Notes: generated by a model from the sequence alone, not told the origin. A stretch of DNA of 64,000 nt from Hydractinia symbiolongicarpus (GCF_029227915.1 NC_079882.1:27580001-27644000); one strand, 5' to 3'. Positions 1 through 22,559 are shown, counted from the stretch's first letter. Translations and numbers: made by a program.

Positions 1-7172
<7,172 letters not shown>

Positions 7173-8027
7173 TTGTTAATTGACATAAAAACCTCTATAA
7201 ATACTGATTGCTTCAAACCATTTCTTGTCATCAGCATCACCACAGTCTTTAGTGCAATAACAGTTGGTAAAACATCTATTGCAGATATCAATATGGTGAA
7301 TGGAAAATTTGCAACAAAGGTTGTTAAATGCATGGCAAGATCTTTTATAAATCAGAGATCAAACTATAAAAAACTACCGAAACAGAATAGCTGCAAGATA
7401 GATTGTGGCACGGTGGTTGCACTTGGAGCTGACTTAGAAAACACACCGCTTACCTGTCAGTTTTTAAATACGCAACACTTTGCACCAAATGAAGGGGACA
7501 CAATATACCATGTCACAGCTTTTGCTGATCGAAGTAATGGTAAAATACAAAACATAAACTTTAGTGAGAACAATTGCGAGTATCCAAGTCAAGTTCAAAT
7601 AGAATTGAAATTACAAGAGTCTGTAGATGATAAAATTTCCAGTCCAATGTCGTACAGAGCAATAATGGCAAATGCAACTGGCTTCGTATTAGCCTGTTCT
7701 TTCAATAAAAATGAAAGTACAGACCTTATTATGTCGTCCTTAAGGGATATTAAGCAGCTGAGACAAGACGAAAACACACCAGTTTTTCTTGTTTTTAATG
7801 AGAATGACACATTTGCTCACACAGACAAAAAGAATGAAGTCATTTCGACAGCTAAAAACTTACATATAAACTTCCAAGTGATAACTACAGGCGAAAAGTT
7901 GGAATTCAGGGAACTAGCATCAACAGTTTTAAAAGAAATTGTGTATTACGTAGAATGTAAAGAAAAAGATTTAAATCAACCTAATGAATTGGCGTTCTTA
8001 CCATCAATGATGCCATCTACTGTATAA
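7173..8027 (+). CDS. Degenerate Ras-superfamily GTPase paralogue (possible pseudo-GTPase), 5' end uncertain
   Basis: An 855-bp open frame in AT-rich DNA, homologous to the gene at 10852. Both share a P-loop-like GKTS, a YRA-x-x-AN segment leading into a hydrophobic beta strand, and the same order of elements. Here the nucleotide-binding motifs are eroded: the P-loop keeps GKTS but loses its leading glycines, the NKxD motif reads NEND, and no DxxG is visible. The first in-frame ATG (7293) lies after GKTS, so the real start is probably in an upstream exon spliced to an acceptor (for example the AG at 7262-7263). I could not find that exon. The C terminus lacks a CAAX box and ends in STV, which fits a class I PDZ-ligand pattern (inference). 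An AATAAA signal lies at 8109-8114. Alternatively it is a young pseudogene. Confidence 0.6.
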   Translation: MLIDIKTSINTDCFKPFLVISITTVFSAITVGKTSIADINMVNGKFATKVVKCMARSFINQRSNYKKLPKQNSCKIDCGTVVALGADLENTPLTCQFLNTQHFAPNEGDTIYHVTAFADRSNGKIQNINFSENNCEYPSQVQIELKLQESVDDKISSPMSYRAIMANATGFVLACSFNKNESTDLIMSSLRDIKQLRQDENTPVFLVFNENDTFAHTDKKNEVISTAKNLHINFQVITTGEKLEFRELASTVLKEIVYYVECKEKDLNQPNELAFLPSMMPSTV

Positions 8028-8108
8028 TAAGGTTTATATTGTTGTTATTATTATGTTATAATGTTCATATGTAAATTACGTAAATTATTTTCAGAGTAGA
8101 ATTTTATC

Positions 8109-8114
8109 AATAAA
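8109..8114 (+). promoter_or_regulatory. Polyadenylation signal AATAAA
   Basis: Canonical hexamer 82 bp after the stop codon of the GTPase-like frame ending at 8027. Position and strand fit; use is inferred. Confidence 0.4.
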
Positions 8115-9427
8115 TAAGTCTTCTGGTTTTCAGTTCCCCTAAAAAATCTTTATGCAATTGTTTGCAATAAGTAAGGAGACAAAAATATAAAAGTCTGCAA
8201 AATCTATATGAACAGCAGTTATAAAAAAGCACGTTATTATAAAAATGGTTCGTTAACTCTTGACATATCTTTAGAAAATATTATACGATTTTCTCTTCTG
8301 CGACAAACAGGAAAACGAAGTTTTAGAAATGTTAATAAAGTCAATAACATTTTTTTGATTAACGACCCCCTTTTGGGGAGGACAATGGCTCATTTTTTTT
8401 TAAATAAGCACAATTTACCTTCACCAAATTTAATCCGTCCATTGATGTTTTGTGTTCGCTTTTTTTGCAAGAATATCAATTTCCATTCTAATGCATAATT
8501 GTTTTTTGCTCAAAAATAGAATAACCTGCATGATAGCGTCAAGAAGGAGAAAAATGACTCTGGCGTTTGAAAATCAATAAGAATTAAATAGATTGATTAT
8601 CAAATCTGTTTGCGGGAAAATGATTAAAAAAGTTGTTAATCGTTTAAAACAAAATCCCCAGGCAACATAACACAGGGCTTGAATAACTTGTATATAATTT
8701 TACTACATAAGAACTCAAGGAATGATTTACCAGTGATTGGATCATTCAGGGATAAGATGATCCAATCATTTTGTTTCATCGGTTTGCTGTTAGAATAACG
8801 AAGCCTGTGGTAAAGATAGAAAGCTATGGATAATACCTGAAAAATAGCGTGCATTCTATAAGTTTGAAATGATTCCAATTTATTAATTTCTTGCGCCGGA
8901 GGAAATTATATTTTATACTTAAAATTAATCTATGGTTTATAGGTCTATTTTGGCTTCAACAGGATAATAATAAATCTGTTAGATGATCTGAAGAATCATG
9001 ATTCATCGTGACACTGAACTACGAACCTAAAATGACTTCTAGCATCCATTATACATAACTACAGGAAAAAATTAATTACACAGAGATAAATCAAGTCTTC
9101 TCTTTACAAATCCTATTTGGTTGATAGGATATGAATGTATCTATTGAACTAGAAAAGGATATTGTTAAGAAATGTTTTATAATTACAATCCGCTGTCACG
9201 TGATTACTCTTTCCTTAATTGCATCGACATTAATCTTATGGTGTTTCAAGATTAACCTTCAGGGTTTCATTATAACAAAGCTCCTTCATATCCTGGCAAT
9301 GTGTGGAGCGAAATATCCTTCACTGAAAAATGATCGCTTCTATGATCTCGTTAACAATCTTCTAAATATAGACAAGCTATGATTAATCTACAAAAGGACT
9401 TGTTTTCGAGTATTCTTCGCGAAGTGT

Positions 9428-9484
9428 GGTATAATCTTGGAGGAAAGAATACGGAATCCGTATTCTTTCCTCCAAGGTATAATC
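9428..9484. repeat. Perfect 20-bp foldback flanked by a 9-bp direct repeat
   Basis: Arms 9436-9455 and 9457-9476 are exact reverse complements with one base between them. GGTATAATC occurs directly repeated at 9428-9436 and 9476-9484, overlapping the arm ends by a base. The arrangement looks like a tiny inverted-repeat insertion with a target duplication of 8-9 bp, as hAT-type elements make. That identity is inference. Confidence 0.75.
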
Positions 9485-9581
9485 AAATATAAATCAATGC
9501 CATACCTTATTTAATTGAAAGCATATTTCGAGTTTTTCTTTTTCTTTGCATTGGTACTTCCCATTCGTTAATCAAAAAATC

Positions 9582-9640
9582 CAACCTCGTTACCAGGTTT
9601 CATAGATTTTTTGACCAAGAGGTCCAAGATCCCAGGGGCC
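9582..9640. mobile_element. Fragment of the CCTCGTTCCCAGG short element family
   Basis: CAACCTCGTTACCAGG opens the segment and AGATCCCAGGGG, an inverted relative, closes it about 55 bp later. A second copy of the left end (TAACCTCGTTCCCAGGCAC) starts near 9923, with a possible inverted partner near 10036-10048. Confidence 0.4.
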
Positions 9641-10851
9641 GATGTAGCGAACACTCTTTATTTCTTACTTTTTTTCAATTATTTATTTTATCATTGATTG
9701 ACACTCAATAATATGACCCTAATAAGATTTTTTATCCAATTTTAAATTCGTTCGAAATTTTACGTTATTTAAAATTATTTCCTGTGGAAACTAAATATCC
9801 TTTTTCTTGACAGTAATTTCCGTGGATTAAGAAATAGACTTCCCTTTAGATACGTGGGTAAAACACAACAAGCGGTACAAGAATCAATTACGCAATTCCA
9901 TTTGTCTTCGTACTTAAAGTGATAACCTCGTTCCCAGGCACATTGCCTTTTTAATTAATGTGGTAGCGACACAAAAGCTCTTTCGTTCTCTTTAATTTGT
10001 GGCTTTGCACAAGCCATATAGCTATCTTATACAGCAGCCTTAGAGAGCCCTGGAAAAAAAATTGATCATTTTTCACAAACTTACAACGCCGCATAAATCT
10101 TCCATGTAAAAATGTTGTTTTAGAACGAAGCCGTAGTAACCATTTGTTTGCGTTTATTGTGGTAACATACGTCAAATACCTTAATTAATCAATAAAAATT
10201 ACTTCGTCTTCAAGTTTCTTTGACTAGAAAAACTCTAGGCAGACCAAATAATGAGAGTAGTCAACGCTTATGTAGTATGCCCAAAAAATAGGATACGCGA
10301 GTATAAGCTAAATATGAAAGTTTATGTCACCAAGCAAGATTCATTTTTTAGAAAAGGAAACTGCTTATTAGCAAAAAAGTGATTATTTTTTATATCAACC
10401 ACATTTAAGTGATAATTTTCTGTCGCAACTGCTGATTTTCTGCTGTGTCAAATTTTATAGGATATGCTATGAGAAAGAAATACAAGTGTTGCAACGTTAA
10501 CATTTTTATTACTAATTCTACAATCCGTGAGCAGATGTACTTGGAGAAAATTAATGTACATTTAACGAGACAGCTCATTGTTAGAATGATCATAATTCCC
10601 TCCTTTTGGTTGAAATTAACGCTAATGTAATATTGTGACGTGTACTAATGCACATATGTTTCAATCACGTGACCGCGATTGTTAATTAATGCTTCAAATT
10701 CAATTTTTGTTGATGTTTATTTTGTGTGAAGAACTTCCGAAGTGACATAACTTTGAGATCATTCAGTAACAAAATAACAATTTATTAAGATCGGGTTAGA
10801 TAACCAGTACTTCTGTACGAAATCAAGACGCTGTTTTTACAACGAAAAAGC

Positions 10852-11610
10852 ATGACTGTAAGGAAAAGATTAAAAGGTTTTTCTAAAAACAAAAGAAGCT
10901 TGTTTAAAGATGAAGAAGAAACGAATTATGGAAAAATCGTTTTACTTGGCGACGCTGGCGTTGGAAAGACATCTCTTATTGACCGTATGGCGAATAATTC
11001 TTTCACTGAACACTACAACCCAACTGCAATTACGTCCATAGTCAACGCAAAGATTCTTATTGGGCAAAATGACCAAGTTAATGAACATTACACCTCTCGA
11101 ATCAATCACAATTTTAATATTTTAAACAATAAAAACACTGCTAAAAGTAGTTTGGAAACAACACGAATTAAAGGACACAAAGATCGATATTGCTGCTTCC
11201 AATTCGTTAACACCAACGCTGATATAACCCATGTTGCACCTGTGACATATAGAGCCACCGTAGCAAATGTAAAAGGTGTTATTTTAGTGTGTGCTTTTGA
11301 TAAAAGCGATAGTTTGAAGCATCTTAAAGAAATGTACAACAGTGTCCACTCTATAACTGGCAAAGTAGACATTCCTGTTGTTATTGCAGCTAATAAATGT
11401 GATTTAAAAAACACAAAAATATCAGTAGATGAAATTATGAGAGTTGCAGAAGAGTTGGGTGTGGGTTACTGTATGATCAGTGCAGCTTCATCGAATGGTT
11501 GTGGAAATTTAATACAACTGTTATTAAACGCCTTGCAAAGTAAAAGTGAAACTACTGAGGATATATTTTATAAAGATAAAAAGAAAGACGAAAATTGCGT
11601 CATCATGTAA
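10852..11610 (+). CDS. Atypical Ras-superfamily small GTPase with CAAX box
   Basis: Intronless frame of 252 residues starting at the ATG after an AT-rich leader. It shows a clean P-loop GDAGVGKTS (33-41), a switch-I-like HYNPT (54-58), NKCD (181-184) and a SAAS G5 motif (210-213). The C terminus is CVIM, a good farnesylation CAAX signal, so membrane anchoring is expected. Two things are unusual. About 45 extra residues sit between the switch I region and the third strand. The G3 motif, normally DTAGQ, reads NTNAD (120-124), so the Mg-coordinating Asp, the Gly and the catalytic Gln are missing. From family knowledge such a protein may bind GTP but hydrolyse it poorly. It is the intact sister of the gene at 7173. 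AATAAA follows at 11725. Cellular role is not recognisable. Confidence 0.85.
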   Translation: MTVRKRLKGFSKNKRSLFKDEEETNYGKIVLLGDAGVGKTSLIDRMANNSFTEHYNPTAITSIVNAKILIGQNDQVNEHYTSRINHNFNILNNKNTAKSSLETTRIKGHKDRYCCFQFVNTNADITHVAPVTYRATVANVKGVILVCAFDKSDSLKHLKEMYNSVHSITGKVDIPVVIAANKCDLKNTKISVDEIMRVAEELGVGYCMISAASSNGCGNLIQLLLNALQSKSETTEDIFYKDKKKDENCVIM

Positions 11611-11724
11611 AACTATCATTTCTAATGACGAGAACAAACTTTAATGTGTTGGTTGTAAAAGTTCTTAAGCATTTCTTTACATTATGTGATGCAGTGGTTA
11701 GAAAGACAGAATAGCAAATGAAAA

Positions 11725-11730
11725 AATAAA
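11725..11730 (+). promoter_or_regulatory. Polyadenylation signal AATAAA
   Basis: Hexamer about 115 bp downstream of the stop codon of the CAAX-box GTPase, on the coding strand. Confidence 0.4.
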
Positions 11731-12343
11731 AAACGACAAAATTATTGTCTTTAACATTTATTTAAAAATATAAATAAAGGTACATTTTACTATATATCAA
11801 CTTATGATTACACACCTCCCTGGAGGTTTGGAAACAAAGTTGCTTAAAGCATATTTCATATAATTTATTACCACTTTTATCCATAACACTCTGGTAATTT
11901 GTTGTCTAAACTATTACGTGTTACCACGGCCTAACTAGTCAGCCTTTATTTTAATAGGCCCAAAAAAATTCCATTTCGAGTGTTATTTGATTGAGGGAAC
12001 AAGCAAACAAAAAGACTCGGGGGAAATATTTCTACAGATACACCGAAGTAAGAAGGTTGTATAAATGTATAAATTCTTGGTGAGTATATTAAAAAATCGA
12101 GGTAAAAATCCCATAAAAATTTCAAGAATCAAAGTTTAATTATGGTAAACAGCTAATTAGGCACCCCTAACTAAATAAGCGCCCTATCTGAATAACAGGA
12201 CATCAGGAAATTAATAACATTTTCAAGGTTTTTAAGTTTTTTTCCCCACTCTTTAACTACTTATTGTTTTTTTTTGTTAAAATAAGGTTCTAAACACACA
12301 TACACAAATTCTTGTTAGCAACTAAAAGAAATACATAAATATT

Positions 12344-12373
12344 ATTATTCCCCAAATTATTTTGGGGAATAAT
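12344..12373. repeat. Perfect short palindrome, 13-bp arms, 4-nt loop
   Basis: ATTATTCCCCAAA (12344-12356) and its exact reverse complement (12361-12373) are separated by TTAT. No flanking duplication is evident. Confidence 0.7.
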
Positions 12374-12772
12374 GATATTTCAATGTTTTTGAGAATGATG
12401 GCTATTCAAGGTTTTTACCGTCAAAGTCTTATTTTACGTTTTTAGGGTTATCAATGCCTAGCATACCTAAGCGCTTGGTTCAGCAGATAAATTAAAAATA
12501 AGCGCCTTGTTAGCGTCTGTATCAACAAGATTCACCATGATTACAAGAACAACAGGTCTTACAAAAAAATAACCGGACATTTTATAACCTCTCAAACTGT
12601 ACTTACAACCATTTAAAAATACATTATTTTCTGACCTCTGATTTTGGAAGAAAATTTTTATAAAAATATTTCATGAGCAACAATGTTTTGAGAAAGCACA
12701 GAATGAACATCAAACTTGTATAGTTTAAATAAAAAGAAATATTCAAATAGAGATGTTAGTTTATATAAATTC

Positions 12773-12778
12773 TTTATT
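12773..12778 (-). promoter_or_regulatory. Polyadenylation signal for YIPF5
   Basis: AATAAA on the minus strand only 13 bp after the YIPF5 stop codon, implying a very short 3' UTR if it is the one used. Confidence 0.55.
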
Positions 12779-12791
12779 TTGTTACTATTCT

Positions 12792-16590
<3,799 letters not shown>

Positions 16591-17855
16591 AAAATCCTAA
16601 CTGGTCATTATATTCCATTATTGATTAAATTCTGTAATGTAAAAAGATTAAGTGTTAAGTACATACTTCATGACTTTATAAAAATGATGTTATTTGTTAA
16701 CCCTGCATATATTAGATTAAAATCAGCATTAAATACTCCAGGACTGCCGATTTAAGCCATGTCCTCCCCTGGAAACAAAAGAGAGTGTATAACCCTCAAC
16801 ACTAGAGACTTAACAATCAGTTTGTAATAACTTGAGCAAACCAAAATATATTTTTATGCCCTTTAAAACCATTTGTACTTTGATTTACATAATTTTAATA
16901 TTATTTACATATGACTTAGAAAAAAGGCTTTTCCCAAGCAAGGTTCTTTTGTCAATTTTTTTCCTGATAAAGTTGTGTTTACAATAATAACAGTTTCACT
17001 ATGTCACATACAATGTACAGTCAAACCTTTATATATAGCTATGAAAAATTGGTCGCATTTAGTGATTAACTTCACGCAGTGGCTCAGTTTTGCAAAGGCA
17101 TCTGGTCTACAAATTATTATGTAATATTTAAATATGACAAAGCTACATTCTATCAACCAAAGGTAAAAGTAAAACTTATTTTCAACAAATTGGCACCAAA
17201 TTTGATATGTTAAGTGAGCTATAAAAGGTGTTGTATTGTAGTAAAATTGAATAATGTATATTTAAGAAATATCAAAAAGCACAAAACTGTGCACAAAAAG
17301 ACGAATTACCGCAGGATGTTATTTGTTTACTTTCAGTGGCAGGCTCTTTGGCTCTGGCATTTGTGTAGCAGGAAAAAAAATTACAAGCATTTGGTAAAAC
17401 AAGGTATTTTCCTGTAGATTTTTTTCACATAAACATTTTTTGAGGTTAAAAAGAAGAGCTATGTCCATTTGTATATGGATATACCAGAATAAAGTCTTTT
17501 AATAATTATAACAATAATAATTGAAAAAACCTCAAACAATATTTCACACTATATATAGAGAGAGTTAGATTGATACTTGAATTTAAGTCCTAACAATGCC
17601 TTTATGTATCAACTGAAAATAACTTTGCTTCATCTACCACGTTCGTCTTTTTTCATGACGATGACATAGTTTTAGTCAAAACCCTTAAATTAAGCAATAG
17701 AGCAAATGAATTTTGCTTAAGCTAGCGTATTCTATCCGTATTACGTAACTGCCTTAACCACTTAATCTCACTTTTCTCACTACTGTAACTTTCTCTTTTT
17801 CTGACAACACTGGATGGTTATGACATGATATTCTGAGACTTACGTCTCTACCATA

Positions 17856-18119
17856 CCGTAATTCCTCTTTTTAGCTCCCGGGGGGGGGGCTTATTAAATT
17901 CTGGAGGCTTTAGACAGGGGGCTTAATAGAAGGGGGGAATAAAGGGAGGGGGCTAAATAAATAATAGAATTTTAAACACAATATCTATTTTTCAAATTAG
18001 GTTAATGTAAGATGTTACCTCTTTATTTTTTTTAATAAAGGGAGGGGGCTATTTAACTTTTTCAGTCGCTGGAGGGGGGCTTATTAGAAGGGGGCTAAAT
18101 AAAGGAATAGGAATTACAG
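17856..18119. mobile_element. TA-flanked G-rich MITE (pogo/Tc1-type ends)
   Basis: Ends CCGTAATTCCT and CTGTAATTCCT in inverted orientation, bounded by TA dinucleotides (17854-17855, 18120-18121). The interior carries several copies of GGGGGCTTATTAGAAGGGGG-like G-rich blocks. The same left-end architecture, a CGTAA terminus followed by AAGCCCCGGGGGGCTTATT, occurs at 37395 beside a pogo-type transposase relic. This MITE is therefore plausibly an internally deleted derivative of that element. Confidence 0.7.
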
Positions 18120-20217
18120 TATTATCAACTTTACAAAATCACGGAACTAGGCCGTTTTAGCAGATTCCATTTTATGCTTGAGCCTGAGGAAACGCTGGGC
18201 TGTTCACTAGCATTATTGCAAAATTGTTTTAGGGGATAGGTTATAGTCAAAGCCATAAATTTATGTGGTGAGGGGAGTTACCAGGTTGTCGCTAGAGCTG
18301 TTTGTTGAAATAATCACATAATAAGAATGATATACGGTAGCAAGAGGGTGCTGATAAGCCAAATTAAATTCACCATTGTCCTCAGAAACCAATTGCACTT
18401 TCCCGAACTCCCTGAAGCATTCCTGAAATGCAATTCCTTGTAACATACCATGTGGGCAACAGTTTAAAGAAGACACTTGAAGAGAAAGGAGTTAATAAAT
18501 TTTATATATAAGTTATTTATCAAGTAAAACTTATCAAAACTATCAAAACAGTTCTTTTAAGAACTTTGCAACCACATAGTACAGTACAGTCTGAATGTAA
18601 TCTACCGCGGATGCGAAACTTGCATAAATAGTTACACAGAACAATAATAACATAGCGATAGCTTTTGTAAATAATAACATGCGATAGCTTCTGTTTTCTT
18701 AAGAAAATAATTGTCTCGCTGATAAACAATGACCCCACGCGATCGATTGTTTAATCACAATAGGTTGCAAGATTAATTTTAACAATCTATTTTGGCAAAC
18801 TCTTTTGAAATTTTTAATTGCAGTAATTAAATATAAAAGTTTAGTTGTTTGCTTTACATTAAAAAATTAGTCATCAGAGTTGAAATAGAAATAGTATTTT
18901 AATATAAAGTTACTTAGATAAACCTTTTCGACATGGACGCGATCGTATGTTTTTACGAAATCTGATCTGTCTAGAAAAGTTAAATTTGTCTGCGGCGAAT
19001 GAAATGCTTTTTATATTGCATTTTAAAAATTTAAAAACAAAAAGCGGTGATAGAAAAAGTATGCGGAAAGATTATTTTATGTGGTTTGTTAAGAAGGAAA
19101 TGTCTTTATCAAGAAATGTAGATATTGTATTTATTTCAGAATATAACCATTTGTTTTACAAAATTAAACCGTTGTTGTATTCTTTTAATAAAAAAACGCT
19201 CATATGTTTCTTAAATTAAACACGCTGGTATCTTTATAAGTAATTAAATCAACAATACATTCTCGTGCAATGTATTATAAAACTTTGCTAAATATTTTTA
19301 ATATTTAATTACTTCATGTTAATACTTAAGGGAATAGCTTATTACATTTACATAATGCATCTCGCAATTACAAGAAATATAATACTCTGATACTTCTTCG
19401 CGAGCGCATTGTTTTTTAACACGCAAATATAAACTCGCAAAACCCTTAAGGGATTTAATTATAACAAAAGACAAGGAACTGCCATCCTCCACGCAAAGGT
19501 GTGACATTAGAGTGTACTGGTTTTTTTTGGGGTGAATACTTAATTTTTATTCAAAACACTGAACTCGGCCCAAAACGCCCCCTTTATCTAAAGAGGGTGC
19601 TGACTTGCTGGAAACGCCACAAAAACCACGGGGGCTGACGGTCGACTTCGTTAGGGTTAGAGTTCTAAAATGTTTTTTATATCATTTATTCCACAAATAG
19701 CTGTAAAAAAATCGCACAAAAAATAAACTGAGAGTACAACGACAAAATAGCACCTTCCTTGATGGGTTAAAAAAGTAAAAACAAACAAGGTAAAATAAAG
19801 CAAAACTTTTTGGTACAAAACCATCATTAGTGCATATAAAGTCTTACTATGTTACAATTATTCAGTCAGTATTTCCAAAAAAAAAACCTTTCGTTAGTTA
19901 GCTAATTATTCTTCCATTTGAACATTTTTTAGCATTCTTTCTCCTACGAACTAGGTTTGTTTTCACCCTGCAAAATTTTAAAAGTAACGATGTAGCACAA
20001 ATGTGATTTGTCAACTCAGCAAAATGTCAATCATCACTACGGCAACAAAGCTGACCCGAATTGCCGGAATTGGTTGGAGAACACCACACCAGAGTTTGTT
20101 TGTTTTGAGAAAATCACACACCTAATATCGATACACTAGCTCTTCAGGAAAGTTCACAAAGAAGCATAGATAGTTAGCCAAACAGTTATTAGAAACATTC
20201 GACAAATCAGATACAAG

Positions 20218-20265
20218 TTTATAATTACCTATAGCTATAGCTAGATAGCTATAGGTAATTATAAA
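20218..20265. repeat. Perfect 21-bp palindrome with 6-nt loop
   Basis: Arms 20218-20238 and 20245-20265 are exact reverse complements around AGCTAG. The arms are AT-rich (TATAATTACCTATAGCTAT core). A transcript would fold into a stable hairpin; no target duplication is evident. Confidence 0.8.
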
Positions 20266-20740
20266 TCTAGTTCGCTTGCTAAGTTCTGCGTGACGTAGTT
20301 GTTTCGGTTTCATTTTGAGAACAATGTGCATGCGCGCACTTTTGCCCTGTTGAATAAATTTTAGGTCTAATTTCCTCCATCAAACTGAGAATAAACAGAA
20401 AAAAAATAGAAGAGAAGAAACGGCATTACAGAGTTCGTTACTGGGGCTACCATTATGTTTTATGTTGGCAGAATGATTTTCTAACGACGGTACCGAACGG
20501 AAAGGATTTCTAGGCTAGGACTTCATTTAGCCAATATATATATATATATATATTATATATATTTTTTAATTAATAACTTATTATATATTTATTCATTAAA
20601 AATAATTACAATTTGATTAAAATTAAAATATAAATAGACTAAGGTTAAAGTAAAACTTTATTGTCAAAGGCTATGAGTCGCACGAGTGTTTGACTGAATA
20701 GAAGAGAAGTGCGCATTGGTGACTAAATAAAATAAAAACT

Positions 20741-22101
20741 TTATATTCTGGCATCTACACGGGCAAGATCAAAATCATTAACCACCTCTGTGTGCAACTT
20801 GGTATTAAAGGATCTGGAACCTCTGAGGCAAAGCAAAGCAGATTTCATTATTACGAAGGTGAGTTTACATCTCATCCAAGTCATTATTTTATCGTATTGT
20901 TCGCCGGATTTCTGTGAAATTTTTTGTGCAAGAAATTTGTGAAATACAGAACATTCTTTGCTCATTCCCCCGTTTATGGAAAAGACAAGTGGGGTGAATG
21001 TGCCATGTTTGTTATCTAATACACGCTGATTGTATTTACGTTTCTTTTCAGCTTCATGCTTCTTATATATCTTACTAATTGACGTTTCAATTTGCGATGG
21101 GGCATTTACATTGGTCAAACGTACATCGAAGTAAGCAGACTGTCCTGGACGCCAAAAACCCCTGGCTCTTACATCAAGCCTTGCTTCATAGTTGTTGACT
21201 GGTGAAAGCTTTGACTCGATTTCCACATCATTACAAACTTTTTGCAACAAATTCGCTTCGAAATCACGTACGTTGTTATGACGCATGGTCACAAAACCAC
21301 CTTTTTTACAGCACATGGCATGGGTGGCATTGAAATCATCTCCGCACGCACATTTTGATGGAAGATTTTTCACTGAATGATTGTATCTCAGCGCAAGTGC
21401 ATCTGGAAACTCTTCCTTTGTAAGATCGAAACCTTGTTCCTTTAATGGTTAAAAGTTAACTTTTTCACTATTCTGTTCCATTGCCCGTATCTCACTCCTA
21501 TTCAGCTGATTGTTATTTTCGTCTTGACGGCGGCACTTTCTGTTAGTATTGGTATTCTAAGGCCGCCAGTTTTTATCGATCTTTTGTGAAGAGCTCTTTC
21601 ACTTTCCAAAATGGTGTTGCCCAAAAGATATGGTAAAAACATATCGGATATGATCATATCTAGGGGTACTAAATATTCTTCCATACCAGGTATTGTATGC
21701 ATGAAATATGTAAATTTGTTTAACTCGCCATGTGTAAAAGCTGCAAAGGTTGCTTGCGGTTCTGTCAACGCTATTGTTGAAAGTTTTTTCATTTCTTCAC
21801 ACCATTGACTAGTTTTGTAATTTGCATATTCATCACGAAACTCTTTGCTTCCAATTGAAGCTCCAAGATGTCGTTTTCCTGTTGTCGTAAATTGTATTAA
21901 TGAGTCGCTAAAAATTTTTCTGGCTTCAAGTTCAATCGCTTCACTTTTACAAATCATCCATGATTTACTCTCGTTGACGTAATAAGCGTAGTTTTTTTCG
22001 TCTTTAATCACACCGTCCCACCACTTTTTTAAGCCAATAATTTTACCGGCACCAGTTGCATCATCTGCCAGCCGTACCTGTTTCAATGTATAATGTATCA
22101 A
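20741..22101 (-). pseudogene. Retroelement copy A: 3' half of RT plus zinc motif and nuclease-like C terminus
   Basis: Minus-strand frames 22101-21502 and 21373-20741 form one protein interrupted by a stop near 21446. The upstream end starts at the RT catalytic box (ADDATGAGK, the YxDD position). Then come GYxxN/ASKSW and GKRHLGASIG blocks. Further on is a CxC-x6-8-HxxxC-type zinc motif (CACGDDFNATHAMCC) and a region with LDVRARGFW...YFDVRLTN, which resembles a PD-(D/E)xK nuclease. The order RT, CCHC-like finger, restriction-like nuclease is that of the R2/R4/NeSL-type non-LTR clades (family knowledge). Exact clade is not assignable. The RT palm N-terminal half is missing. Confidence 0.75.
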
Positions 22102-22559
22102 TATGCTCCTACCAGTGATGATTGATATTGTTGACGGTATGCGCCCTGTGGGGCTTTTTGCCCATGGTTTATATGATCACCTCCTGAAACGTTTATACGA
22201 TTCAGCGCCGTGTTGTTTGATTATTGTCGAGGTGTGTATTGGCCCGTCCAAATATTAAAAGCCTAACAGGTTCTGGGGATGAGGTTGGTTGTAAATTTGT
22301 TGAATTTTGAGTGTGACAAGTTTGGCTGAAAGTTCTATGGTTGAAAAAGGAAATCAATCTTCTGGAAACACTGCTATACCCAACACAAAATGGTTTGAAA
22401 ATTGAAGTCTTTGACGGAAACTTCAAAAAAGGAAAATATTAAATTGAATTCAACAACGCAAAGCTCAGGTGTGAAGACTTTGAAAAATCATTCCGAAACC
22501 ACTGTTATAAATAAAAATCAAGCACAAATCAAGATTTGGGGTTAATCATACGTTAGATG

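Larger units (their letters stand above)
8028..10851. other. Intergenic between the two GTPase paralogues
   Basis: Apart from the polyadenylation signal above, it holds a perfect short palindrome with a flanking duplication (9428-9484) and two copies of the CCTCGTTCCCAGG repeat (9582-9640 and from 9924). Open frames of 60-96 codons here lack recognisable domains and I do not call them. Confidence 0.45.
11611..12772. other. Convergent intergenic region between the GTPase and YIPF5
   Basis: The GTPase (+) and YIPF5 (-) end toward each other here. Apart from the two polyadenylation signals and a perfect 13-bp palindrome at 12344-12373, I see no feature. Confidence 0.5.
16632..20740. other. Intergenic, no gene recognised
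   Basis: Contains the G-rich MITE at 17856-18119, a long palindrome at 20218-20265 and a short TA run near 20530-20553. The 71-90 codon open frames (for example 18261-18476 on minus and 18947-19219 on plus) show no domain and I do not call them. Confidence 0.45.

Noticed and set aside
8208-8498. 96-codon frame after the first GTPase gene
   Set aside because: Low-complexity Asn/Lys/Phe composition as expected for AT-rich noncoding DNA; no motif or homology to the paralogue.
18261-18476. Minus-strand 71-codon frame resembling a transposon peptide
   Set aside because: No recognisable motif and no paired element ends around it.
18947-19219. 90-codon frame
   Set aside because: No domain, no splice context, and composition matches flanking noncoding DNA.
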